Shown: piece by piece, positions 1-7,368 of the stretch | Layout: each line of letters begins with the position of its first letter | How positions within the stretch are numbered: position 1 is the first letter of the stretch | Source: JANNFX01 sp031380225 | GTDB taxonomy: Bacteria > Pseudomonadota > Alphaproteobacteria > Rhizobiales > Hyphomicrobiaceae | Assembly: GCA_031380225.1 (NCBI GenBank) | Contig: JANNFX010000045.1 | Location: 1-41,505, forward strand | Length of the DNA stretch: 41,505 nucleotides | Direction: 5' to 3' | Position numbers and translations under genes: made by a program | The notes under the pieces: generated by a model | What the model saw: only the letters and a program-made list of their open reading frames with translations | Databases searched by the model: none | Told to the model about the DNA's origin: nothing

Positions 1-155
1 GAACGAACCCGCTCACGCGGGAGGGCGCTGCACGAGGCGGTGGTGGTTAACTCTGGCAGTTTAGTAACCAGTTGAGCGAGTTGAGATAACGGGGCGGGCG
101 CTCTGTCTTGAGGATCGAGGGGTTTGCAACCTTCACCTCAAGACAGGAGACCCCA

Positions 156-1046
156 ATGACCTCGACGATACCCGCCGCAGCCATCAGTCCGTTGCGCCAG
201 CGCATGCTCAACGACATGTTCGTGCGCAAATTCTCGGCCGACACTCAGCGCGACTACATCCGTGCTGTCAAGAAGCTCTCGGCATTTCTGAAACGCGCGC
301 CCGATACGGCCACAGCGGAAGACCTTCGCGCGTTTCAGCTGCACCTGACTACGAGCGGCGCCAATCCGCCGGTGATCAATTCGACGGTGACGGCGCTGCG
401 GTTTTTCTTCAAGACCACACTCGATAAACCGGAGACGACGCGGCATCTGGTGTTCGTGCATGAGCCGCGCAAGCTGCCGCGCGTGCTGCCGCCTGAAGAT
501 GTTTTGCGGCTGCTCGAAGCGGCGCCGAACCCGAAGTCGAAGGCGGCGTTGAGTGTTGCCTATGGAGCGGGATTGCGCGCCATGGAAGTCGTCGCACTCA
601 AGGTCTCCGACATTGACAGCCAACGTATGCTGTTGCGCGTCGAGATGGGCAAGGGCCGTAAGGACCGCTTTGCAATGTTGTCGCCGCAGCTGCTGGACTT
701 GCTGCGCGACTGGTACCGGATCGCGCGTCCAAGGGTCTACATGTTCCCTGGCCGCGACAAAATCAGTCCGATGACGCCGCGCCAGTTGAACCGCATCTGT
801 CACATGGCCGCCGAACTGGCTGGACTGCCCAACTGGGTTGCCCCGCACACGCTTCGCCATAGCTTTGCGACGCATCTTCTCGAGCAGCACATCGATGTGC
901 GCGTGATCCAGGTGCTGCTCGGCCACGCCAAGCTCGACACGACGGCGCGTTATACGCAGGTCGCGACCAACATCATCCGCGAGGTGATGAGCCCGCTTGA
1001 CCGGCTGACGCCGATCCGGCCCAAAGACAATGAGCCGCCAGCTTAA
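156..1046 (+). CDS. Tyrosine recombinase/integrase carried by the IS91-type element
   Basis: A 296-residue phage-integrase-family recombinase. The N-terminal SAM-like core-binding domain spans about residues 15-95 and the catalytic domain about 110-285. Visible catalytic residues are Arg141 (in AGLRAMEV), His231 and Arg234 (HTLRHSF), His257 (LLGHA) and the nucleophile Tyr266 (ARYTQ), so the enzyme looks intact. I chose the ATG at 156, not the upstream in-frame start at 108, because AGGAGA sits just before it and family homology starts about there. It ends 12 bp before the transposase and is probably co-transcribed with it. In elements of this layout the recombinase is thought to assist transposition or resolution, but its role is not shown here. 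The same fold is used by XerC/XerD; the pairing with an IS91 transposase argues against a host Xer protein. Confidence 0.88.
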   Translation: MTSTIPAAAISPLRQRMLNDMFVRKFSADTQRDYIRAVKKLSAFLKRAPDTATAEDLRAFQLHLTTSGANPPVINSTVTALRFFFKTTLDKPETTRHLVFVHEPRKLPRVLPPEDVLRLLEAAPNPKSKAALSVAYGAGLRAMEVVALKVSDIDSQRMLLRVEMGKGRKDRFAMLSPQLLDLLRDWYRIARPRVYMFPGRDKISPMTPRQLNRICHMAAELAGLPNWVAPHTLRHSFATHLLEQHIDVRVIQVLLGHAKLDTTARYTQVATNIIREVMSPLDRLTPIRPKDNEPPA

Positions 1047-1058
1047 GCAGCCGCAGCC

Positions 1059-2285
1059 ATGTCCCGTTCATCGCTGGAGGTCGCGGATATCTTCCGCGAC
1101 TTCGGTCCCGCGTGGCGTCATGCCAATGCGGGGCACGTGAGCCTTGGTCAGTTAAAAGTGATGAACGCCATCGAGAGCTGCCGCACGGCGGCCCTTGGTG
1201 GCCACGTTGCGCGTTGCGAGAACGGCGGCTGCGGTCACACGCTTGTCGCCTACAACAGTTGCCGCAACCGCCATTGCCCGAAGTGCCAAGGCGCCGCCGC
1301 ACGCGAATGGCTGGAGGAACGGGAAGCCGAGTTGCTGCCCGTGCCCTACTTCCATGTCGTGTTCACACTGCCAGCCCAGATCGCAGACATCGCTTATACC
1401 AACAAGGCTGTGATCTACGATCTGCTGTTTAAGGCCTCGGCCGAGACACTGACCACGATCGCCGCCGATCCCAAGCACATGGGCGCAAAGATCGCCATCA
1501 CCTCGGTGCTACACACTTGGGGCAGCGCGATGACGCATCATCCGCACGTGCACATGATCGTACCGGGCGGCGGGCTATCACTCGATGGGTCGCAGTGGGT
1601 TGCGCGCAAGCCGAACTTCTTCTTGCCCGTTCGCGTGCTTTCGAAGCTGTTCCGGCGCTTGATGCTGGACAAACTCGCAGCGGCTCATCATGCGGGCAAG
1701 CTCATGTTCTTCGGCAACCACGCGCATCTCGCGGAAGCGGCGGCATTCAAAGCATTCCTGGCGCCGCTGAAGAAGACCAAGTGGTTCGTCTATTCGAAAC
1801 GCCCATTCGCCGGGCCGAAGGCCGTGCTCGCCTATCTCTCGCGTTACACCCATCGCGTCGCCATCTCCAATCGGCGGCTGATCAGCGCCGATGAGAAGTG
1901 CGTCACCTTCAAGGTCAAAGATTACCGCATCGAAGGGCCGGGCCGCTACACGGCCATGACGCTGGCAACGGCTGAGTTCATCCGCCGTTTCCTGATTCAC
2001 GTTCTGCCCAAGGGCCTGCATCGCATCCGCCACTACGGCCTCTTCGCCAACAGCGGGCGAGCCGATAACCTCGCAAAAATGCGCGCGTTGCTGGCCGTCA
2101 CGGTGCCCCCGCCGGAGGAGAGCGAGACCAGTGCCGAGGCCGAGACACAGACGTCTGATGTCCTTGCACGGCCCTGCCCCTGCTGCGGCGGACGCATGCT
2201 CATTATCGAGACCTTCGAGCCCGGATACCAACCCAGGCACCGGCCATCGCCGCCACCGGGCATCATCAGGATCGATACGTCATGA
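1059..2285 (+). CDS. IS91-family Y2 HUH transposase
   Basis: A 408-residue rolling-circle transposase. The N-terminal zinc-finger region shows Cys53, Cys58, Cys68, Cys73 and Cys76 (ending in CRNRHCPKC). The metal-binding HUH motif is His163-Val164-His165 in HHPHVHMIVPGGG. The two catalytic tyrosines are Tyr259 and Tyr263 in YLSRYTHR, with the i/i+4 spacing of Y249 and Y253 in IS91 itself. A second cysteine cluster, PCPCCGG, lies near residue 370. Length and motif order fit the family and no frame damage is visible, so the protein may be active. It nicks one strand at the element's origin end and drives single-strand transfer to GAAC- or CAAG-type targets. It follows the recombinase gene after 12 bp. 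Confidence 0.93.
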   Translation: MSRSSLEVADIFRDFGPAWRHANAGHVSLGQLKVMNAIESCRTAALGGHVARCENGGCGHTLVAYNSCRNRHCPKCQGAAAREWLEEREAELLPVPYFHVVFTLPAQIADIAYTNKAVIYDLLFKASAETLTTIAADPKHMGAKIAITSVLHTWGSAMTHHPHVHMIVPGGGLSLDGSQWVARKPNFFLPVRVLSKLFRRLMLDKLAAAHHAGKLMFFGNHAHLAEAAAFKAFLAPLKKTKWFVYSKRPFAGPKAVLAYLSRYTHRVAISNRRLISADEKCVTFKVKDYRIEGPGRYTAMTLATAEFIRRFLIHVLPKGLHRIRHYGLFANSGRADNLAKMRALLAVTVPPPEESETSAEAETQTSDVLARPCPCCGGRMLIIETFEPGYQPRHRPSPPPGIIRIDTS

Positions 2286-2658
2286 GGGCACACTACACTG
2301 CGCGACAGACCGCTCGTCTCAACGGCCGATCCACGACCGGCCGCGACGGTGCTTGTCGCGACGGCCGTCCTGGAGTGAAATCCCAGCCTCTCTCATGGGC
2401 ATCCACCAGGTCTCGAACGGGCAAGCCGGGTCCATTGGCAGGGCTCGGCGTTACATCATGCCGCCGCAAGAGACCGAACCACGTTGACGCCGCCCCATCC
2501 GCCGCAGCCAAATCGCCATAGAGTTCGCGGCACCGGCACAGCCAAACTTCTCGCGGGTTCCTTCACTGGAGGCTTGCCGACGCCGGCCCCCGTGCATGTG
2601 GCTGCGTTCATGCAGGCCGGCATCCGCAACCCTTCACAATTCCGTCCGTCGCACGCTC
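2286..2658. other. Gene-free stretch: right part of the IS91 element and junction with the chromosome
   Basis: No credible coding sequence lies between the transposase stop and the stop of the convergent TPR gene at 2659. The stretch holds the presumed right subterminal region of the element, including a GC-rich imperfect palindrome near 2524-2545 and the GCGGGTTC inverted repeat at 2553-2560. The roughly 100 bp after it are flanking DNA in which I see nothing definite. Confidence 0.5.
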
Positions 2659-4311
2659 TCACTCCAGCAGCCCGGCCTTGGTCAGGTTGATGCGCAAGTG
2701 CTCGCGGTCCGCAGCCTCCTTGTAGATGTCGAGGATGCCGAGCGCGATGCTGGAGAGCGTGACATTCGGATCCAGCGCGCGAGCCCGGGCTATCGAAGCC
2801 GCGGCTCGCGCTATGTCGCCAACGGCAGCATAACTCGCCGCGAGATAGAGGTGATTGAACGTCATCTCCACCGTCTGCGCGCGTTCAAGCGCGGCAATCG
2901 CTTCTTTGTAGAGGCGTGCATCGAAATAGACCTGCCCCACTGCTGCAAGCCACCAATCGGGAAAGTGCGGATTGAGCTGCATCGCCTTGTGCACGGCCGC
3001 AACCGCATCGCTGGATCGTCCGGAGAGGCTCAGGCAGAGGCCGAAATCATTCAAGATATCGGGATCGTTCGGATTGAGCTGGAGCGCTCGCCGGTAGCCC
3101 GCGATCGCGCGGTCGTGCTGACCGGCGAATAAGCTGTAGTAGCCCATTGCCCAATGACCCCAGGACTCGTCATCGTCGCGCGTGATCGCGAGCGTGGCGT
3201 ATTTGTGGGCCTCGGCAAGCGAGTGGGCCGCGTCCTCGCTCCATCCGAGCCAGGCGTCAATGGTGTGCGAGAATGCGATTTTCGCGTAGGCCTTGCCGCA
3301 GGCCGGATCAAGCTCGATTGCCTTGAAAAAGTGCTCCCGCGCCTTGGGCATGCATCCGGGTGCCCAGTCGTCGAAGATGTCGAGCCCGGCCAGAAAATGA
3401 TCATACGCCTGCAGTTTCCCGGGAGGGCCAGCGTCGGCCTGTCCGCGCCAAGCCTTGCCCACGCGGCCGCAATAGGATGAGCCCAGTCGGCCGACGATGT
3501 GCTCAGTGACCTCATCGAGAACGGCGAGCAGGTCGCCGTAAGCTCGGTCGAAGCGTTCAGCCCAGAGGTGAGCACCGGTGCTCCCATCGATGAGCTGCGC
3601 GGTAATCGTCACCCGCTCCTTCGATTTCTGCACGCTGCCTTCGAGCACGAACCTGACACCAAGCTCGCGGGCAATTTCGGGAAGCCTGCTCCCCTTGCTC
3701 TTGTAAGAGAAGACCGAGTGGCTGGCGACGACGGAGAGGTCGCGGAAGCGCGATAAAGCGGTAATAATGTTCTCGGTGATTGCGTCGCTGAGATAGTCGT
3801 CCGTGCGCTTCGCGCTCATGTTGACAAACGGAAGCACCGCGATCGCCGGCCTTGCACTGAAGGACGTCAACTGTGGCGGCGTTCTCGTCGCGTCCGTCTC
3901 GGCGTCCGGCAGAGTATCGTTCCCCAGGGGCTGTTCGAGCGAGACCGCTCCACGGAACTCAATCAGCGGTGCATAGCTGCCCTTGGAAAGGTCGATACGA
4001 ACGGGATCGTGTGCGCCCTCGCGTGCATAGTACGCACGCAGCTTGTCACGGAGACGGCTGGCCTCGATGCGCACAACGGGGTCCGCCGCAGAGTCGAATG
4101 ACTCCTCGCGGTCGAAGACGTCGATGGCCACCGTATAACCCTTGAGCCGCTCACCACGCCCGGCAAGCATCTCACCCACAATGTAGCTCAAGAACCTTTG
4201 TCGCCGCTGGGACTGAGCGAATGCATCGCTCGTGATGATGCGATCGAGCTGGTCGCGGATGGCGCGCTGCTCGTCCTCGCTCCAAACATGCACCACTGCG
4301 CTCACGGTCAA
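2659..4311 (-). CDS. TolB-like/FlgO-like N-terminal domain protein with TPR repeats
   Basis: A protein of about 550 residues in three parts. Residues about 10-100 form a helical, charged N-terminal domain of the kind found in front of TolB-like modules in proteobacterial regulators (SQRRQRFLSYIV, VVRIEASRLRDKLRAYY). Residues about 150-270 resemble the TolB amino-terminal/FlgO domain (AIAVLPFVNMS, FVLEGSVQ, LWAERFDR). Residues about 300-540 are TPR helices (YRRALQLNPNDPDIL, AMQLNPHFPDWW, AIAALERAQ). Such proteins are often labelled adenylate cyclase, but no cyclase catalytic domain is present here. There is no signal peptide, so it is probably cytoplasmic. The outermost start is TTG; GTG codons 3, 6 or 7 are equally possible and no ribosome binding site decides. 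The function is unknown; a regulatory or scaffold role is inference. It sits alone, convergent with the IS element. Confidence 0.8.
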   Translation of the reverse strand: MTVSAVVHVWSEDEQRAIRDQLDRIITSDAFAQSQRRQRFLSYIVGEMLAGRGERLKGYTVAIDVFDREESFDSAADPVVRIEASRLRDKLRAYYAREGAHDPVRIDLSKGSYAPLIEFRGAVSLEQPLGNDTLPDAETDATRTPPQLTSFSARPAIAVLPFVNMSAKRTDDYLSDAITENIITALSRFRDLSVVASHSVFSYKSKGSRLPEIARELGVRFVLEGSVQKSKERVTITAQLIDGSTGAHLWAERFDRAYGDLLAVLDEVTEHIVGRLGSSYCGRVGKAWRGQADAGPPGKLQAYDHFLAGLDIFDDWAPGCMPKAREHFFKAIELDPACGKAYAKIAFSHTIDAWLGWSEDAAHSLAEAHKYATLAITRDDDESWGHWAMGYYSLFAGQHDRAIAGYRRALQLNPNDPDILNDFGLCLSLSGRSSDAVAAVHKAMQLNPHFPDWWLAAVGQVYFDARLYKEAIAALERAQTVEMTFNHLYLAASYAAVGDIARAAASIARARALDPNVTLSSIALGILDIYKEAADREHLRINLTKAGLLE

Positions 4312-4352
4312 AACTCTGAAAGAAGGGAAGTTAACCGTTGCCTCTCAATGAG

Positions 4353-4371
4353 GTTGGATACCGTTGGATAC
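4353..4371. repeat. Short direct repeat GTTGGATAC x2 upstream of the TPR gene
   Basis: GTTGGATAC occurs at 4353-4361 and again at 4363-4371, a period of 10 bp or one helical turn, about 40-60 bp upstream of the TolB/TPR gene. Two half-sites on the same DNA face suit a dimeric regulator. That is inference from spacing only. Confidence 0.35.
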
Positions 4372-4570
4372 TAGACCTACCCCCCGCTTAGGAGCAATCG
4401 TGAAGTCGTCCTTGATGTGCAGCTGTTGCGTGGACCGTTGATGGTGGCTTGTTCTCGCCCTGCCGACCGTGCGCAACCCTGTCCCAAGTGCAAGGAGACG
4501 CTGTGCGATCTCGCTGCAATCTGCGTTCGGTTCAGCGGCGGCTTAACTGAAACTAAAACGAGGGAATGAC

Positions 4571-5050
4571 ATGTCACAGGTTAAAAAAGTCGCATTTATA
4601 TGCATCCCCGCAGCGCTGATTATGTTTGCAAATGGCGCCACGATCGCCGGCAAGACCGAGCAAGAAGCAGGCGCCTTCGCCTGCATCAATGACAAGTGGG
4701 ACGAGAAGGAAGTCGAAAAGGGACACAAACTGGTGGACTATGCCGGCCGCTGCGTACACGTCCCGGATGATCCTGCCGCGCCGAAGTCCACGCAAGAGTG
4801 CGAAGGAAAGTACGAATATTTTCCTGACGAGAGCTGGAAGGCGTCCGGCACCTGCACGCATCTGTTCAAAAGTGGAGACAAAAAGTACGAGACCTGGGAG
4901 GAAGGTTCGCACCTCAAGGAGTACCCGTCCAAAATCACCGGCGGCACCGGCAAATACCAAGGTGCCAGTGGCGACTTCACGTATACGTACGACAATCTGA
5001 CGGATGCCCTTTCCGGCGGCAGATACAAAGGCACATTGAAACTGCCCTGA
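4571..5050 (+). CDS. Small secreted protein with allene-oxide-cyclase/dirigent-like barrel signature
   Basis: A 159-residue protein with a Sec signal peptide (basic MSQVKK, hydrophobic VAFICIPAALIMFANGA, cleavage probably near residues 22-27). The mature part is rich in Gly, Lys, Tyr and Asp and contains four cysteines (in FACIN, GRCVH, QECEG, GTCTH), which could form two disulphides in the periplasm. The C-terminal stretch ITGGTGKYQGASGDFTY resembles the 'GGTGxYxGAxG' strand-turn signature of allene-oxide-cyclase-like and dirigent-like beta barrels. This is a fold-level resemblance, and no enzyme activity should be inferred. The ATG at 4571 is preceded by AGGG. It stands alone between the divergent TPR gene and a gene-free region. 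Function unknown. Confidence 0.75.
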   Translation: MSQVKKVAFICIPAALIMFANGATIAGKTEQEAGAFACINDKWDEKEVEKGHKLVDYAGRCVHVPDDPAAPKSTQECEGKYEYFPDESWKASGTCTHLFKSGDKKYETWEEGSHLKEYPSKITGGTGKYQGASGDFTYTYDNLTDALSGGRYKGTLKLP

Positions 5051-5584
5051 GTTGCGTTGATTGCCACCCAGGATCGAAAGCAGATAGCGTTGTAGCGGAG
5101 AAAGCTATGGGTCTCGCACCTGTATCGAAAATTCTGACCCCATGCGGTGTGGCGGTCACAGAGCCGACTACTTATACCAGCGGTCAATAGTTTTAACCCG
5201 CCTCGAGGCTGGCGGCGCGCGGCGGCCGGCTCGCGCGACCACTTGGAAGTCCTCTTGCGGGGGAACGCGTGTCGCCGCGCGCAAAGCGAAGAACGATACC
5301 GGCGCGACTTCCAGAAATGGAAGAGTCAAAACTTTGGCACGCCGGTATTAGCCCTGGTTACCACGCATTTGATCATAAGCGGACGCAGTTGCGCTTGCAG
5401 AGTTCAGGCTGCGCGACTTGGTCCGCTCTGGTCAATCTAACCCAATCCGTTGCTCCTTAGCCAAACCCAAAAAGCGTCCGCTATTCCCTCGTCACCAGAC
5501 GTTGTGAATTTTACGGTCGGCAGAAGCTTTCGATCTATAAGCAATCCATCTCAGTATGCCGCGCTCAAGATACCGCGGCTGACG
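5051..5584. other. 534-bp gene-free region between the secreted protein and gshB
   Basis: Both flanking genes point into this region, yet it is far longer than a terminator needs. The open frames present (for example 5147-5440 on the plus strand) lack ribosome binding sites and have Arg-rich composition typical of noise in GC-rich DNA. The one feature I can point to is the folded segment at 5296-5348. It may be a decayed gene or the scar of past insertion next to the IS91 element. Confidence 0.5.
5296..5348. repeat. Nested inverted repeat in the gene-free region
   Basis: ATACCGGCG (5296-5304) and CGCCGGTAT (5340-5348) are a perfect 9-bp inverted repeat. Inside it lies CTTCCA-GAAA-TGGAAG (5308-5323), a 6-bp stem closed by a GAAA tetraloop. 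It could be a terminator without a T-run, a small structured RNA, or a palindromic repeat. Nothing else identifies it. Confidence 0.4.
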
Positions 5585-6541
5585 TCAACGCGCATCAACC
5601 TCGCAATGCTTCCCCTCCACCACATCCCAAATCTCCGCCGCAATATCGGCGCCGCCAAAGGCCCTGATTTGACGGATGCCAGTGGGAGATGTGACGTTGA
5701 TCTCGGTCAGATAATCGCCGATGACGTCGATGCCGGTGAAAATCAATCCGCGGCGTTTCAGTTCGGGCGCAAGGCGCTCGCAAATTTCATGCTCACGTTT
5801 GGTTAGCACCGTCTTCGCTGCCGTGCCGCCGACATGGAGATTGGAGCGCGTCTCGGTATCTGATGGCACGCGATTGATGGCGCCAGAAATTTCGCCATCG
5901 ACGAGAATAATGCGTTTGTCGCCGGCACGCACTTCGGGCCGGTATTGCTGGACCATGAACGGTTCGCGGAACACGGTCTGGAACAACTCAACCAGTGAGC
6001 CGAGATTTGTATCGCCGGGCTGCAGGCGAAACACCGCCGCGCCGCCATTGCCGAAGAGCGGCTTTAGAATGATATCGTCGTATTGGCGGCGGAAGGCTTC
6101 GACGTCAGCAAGTTGGCGGGTCACCAGCGTCGGCGGCATCAGATCGGGAAATTCGAGCACCCAGATTTTTTCGGGCGCGTTGCGAACCTCGGCCGGATTG
6201 TTGACGACCAGCGTTTTTGGGTGAATGCGTTCAAGCAGATGCGTCGAAGTAATGTAGGCCATGTCGAATGGCGGGTCTTGGCGCAGTAGAACAACATCCC
6301 ATGTTGACAGGTCTTCAACGCGCGCGTTCGAGACTTGATAGTGATCACCGGCTTTATCGGCGACGCGCAACGTTTGCCCGCGCGCGTGAAGCACGGTGCC
6401 GTTCAAGCTCAGGTTCTGGGGCGTGTAATAGAACAGCTCGTGGCCGCGACTTTGCGCCTCCAACAAGAGAGCGAAGGTCGAGTCGCCGCGGATATCGATG
6501 CGCTCGATTGGGTCCATTTGGCAGGCAACCCGCAACGTCAT
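5585..6541 (-). CDS. gshB: Glutathione synthetase
   Basis: A 318-residue ATP-grasp enzyme that joins gamma-glutamylcysteine and glycine to make glutathione in the cytoplasm. Diagnostic stretches are the N-terminal VACQMDPIERIDIRGDSTFAL, LLRQDPPFDMAYI (substrate region), NNPAEVRNAPEKIW, the ATP-grasp lysine in IILKPLFGNGGAAVFRL, and the C-terminal FTGIDVIGDYLTEINVTSPTGIRQ carrying metal/ATP ligands. Length fits the bacterial family. I start it at the ATG at 6541, not the GTG two codons upstream, because GAGGGG then has proper spacing. It is divergent from pal and not in an operon with gshA here. The window also carries grxC and a Nit1-like amidase, both tied to glutathione, but 34 kb away. Confidence 0.96.
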   Translation of the reverse strand: MTLRVACQMDPIERIDIRGDSTFALLLEAQSRGHELFYYTPQNLSLNGTVLHARGQTLRVADKAGDHYQVSNARVEDLSTWDVVLLRQDPPFDMAYITSTHLLERIHPKTLVVNNPAEVRNAPEKIWVLEFPDLMPPTLVTRQLADVEAFRRQYDDIILKPLFGNGGAAVFRLQPGDTNLGSLVELFQTVFREPFMVQQYRPEVRAGDKRIILVDGEISGAINRVPSDTETRSNLHVGGTAAKTVLTKREHEICERLAPELKRRGLIFTGIDVIGDYLTEINVTSPTGIRQIRAFGGADIAAEIWDVVEGKHCEVDAR

Positions 6542-6618
6542 TGGCACGTAACCCCTCTTTGAAATGCCCGGATTAGATAACAGTTTCGCCCCGCCGCGGT
6601 CACTGTCCAGCCGCGGTG

Positions 6619-6634
6619 TTAGTCTCTCCTTAAC
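6619..6634 (+). promoter_or_regulatory. Candidate CtrA-type site upstream of pal (one mismatch)
   Basis: TTAG-TCTCTCC-TTAAC matches the CtrA consensus TTAA-N7-TTAAC except at one base. It lies about 50 bp upstream of the pal start in the pal/gshB intergenic region. CtrA is the alphaproteobacterial cell-cycle response regulator. Binding is inferred from sequence only. Confidence 0.42.
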
Positions 6635-6684
6635 CTAATGTGCGTTTTGATGCGGCTGGGTTAGCGTAAGTTAGGAGTTAGGTT

Positions 6685-7242
6685 ATGGTGGGTCTTAAAG
6701 GGGCGCGTGCCGGTGGCAGCATCCTCAAGTCAGCCTTGGTTGCAGCAGCCTCCGTTTTGGCGCTCGCCGGGTGTTCTCAAAACGAAGCGTCGCCTGACAA
6801 AAGCTTGCTCGGCAACGGCGACGGCTATGGCAGCGGCGGCAAGTACGGTAAATACGATCCGAACGGCCGTTTAGCCAAGACCTTCGGCACCACGGCCGGC
6901 GATCTGGTTTATTTCTCGTCTGACAGCTCTGATTTGACACCCGAAGCCGAGCAAACAATGGCTAATCAGGTGCGCTGGCTGCAAAGCAACCAGGGTCAGA
7001 CGGTCATGATCGAAGGCCATGCCGACGAGCGCGGCACCCGCGAATACAACCTGGCTTTGGGAGCACGGCGCGCCCAGACCGTCCGTAATCGCCTGGTCCA
7101 AGGCGGCGTGTCAGCGGCGCGCATTCGGACGCTATCCTATGGCAAGGAACGCCCGGTCGCGGTCTGTGATGACATCTCGTGCTGGTCGCAAAACCGGCGC
7201 GCACAGACGGTCTTAAGCGGCGGTAATGTCGCGAGCCGGTAA
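6685..7242 (+). CDS. pal: Peptidoglycan-associated lipoprotein
   Basis: A 185-residue outer-membrane lipoprotein. The signal peptide ends in the lipobox LAGC with acylated Cys30. After a Gly-rich linker the OmpA-like peptidoglycan-binding domain occupies about residues 70-180, with VYFSSDSSDLTPEAE, the binding signature IEGHADERGTREYNLALGARRA and the closing SQNRRAQTV. Pal binds diaminopimelate in peptidoglycan and TolB, and helps constrict the outer membrane at division. A good AGGAG precedes the ATG. Pal is usually the last Tol gene after tolB, but no tol gene is present here: gshB lies divergently upstream and accA follows. A second Pal-like lipoprotein rather than the Tol-operon copy cannot be excluded, though the sequence is close to true Pal. 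A CtrA-like site lies upstream. Confidence 0.92.
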   Translation: MVGLKGARAGGSILKSALVAAASVLALAGCSQNEASPDKSLLGNGDGYGSGGKYGKYDPNGRLAKTFGTTAGDLVYFSSDSSDLTPEAEQTMANQVRWLQSNQGQTVMIEGHADERGTREYNLALGARRAQTVRNRLVQGGVSAARIRTLSYGKERPVAVCDDISCWSQNRRAQTVLSGGNVASR

Positions 7243-7368
7243 ACTGACTAATCCCCCAGGCACTTCACAGTCTGCGCCACTTTGGCCCGCCCGGTGTCTT
7301 GACTCAGGCGGGTTGCTCGTCTGAGGGTCCTGGCTCGATATTTTTGACACCAAATCTAAGGTAGGCCC

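Larger units (their letters stand above)
5..2560 (+). mobile_element. IS91-family insertion sequence (tyrosine recombinase plus HUH transposase)
   Basis: Two co-directional genes, a tyrosine recombinase (156-1046) and an IS91-type transposase (1059-2285), lie 12 bp apart, an arrangement seen in a subgroup of the IS91 family. GAACCCGC at 5-12 is repeated inverted at 2553-2560, and the left copy leads into a small hairpin (CCCGC-TCAC-GCGGG, 9-22). The four bases in front, 1-4, are GAAC, the tetranucleotide IS91 elements are known to target. IS91 elements move by rolling-circle replication and make no target duplication, so the ends rest on the short inverted repeat and the GAAC only. The genes are secure; the ends are a proposal, and the window edge prevents a view of the left flank. 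Confidence 0.62.

Noticed and set aside
138..926. 262-codon open frame on the minus strand inside the recombinase
   Set aside because: Antisense shadow of a catalytic-residue-complete recombinase, with Arg/His/Gln-rich composition and no family resemblance.
2596..3132. 178-codon plus-strand open frame across the TPR gene end
   Set aside because: Antisense to recognisable TPR repeats; composition and start context are not gene-like.
2659..4311. Adenylate cyclase label for the TPR protein
   Set aside because: Such proteins are often annotated so, but no cyclase catalytic domain is visible; only helical N-domain, TolB-like and TPR parts.
5147..5440. 97-codon open frame in the gene-free region
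   Set aside because: No ribosome binding site, Arg/Trp-rich noise composition, and it overlaps other frames of similar length.
1..5584. Defence island or prophage beside the IS element
   Set aside because: No nuclease, helicase, toxin-antitoxin, capsid or CRISPR-like repeat is recognisable; the content is explained by one IS plus two orphan genes.
7285..7313. GCCCGCC/GGCGGGT inverted repeat after pal
   Set aside because: Loop of 15 bases and no T-run; too weak to call a terminator.
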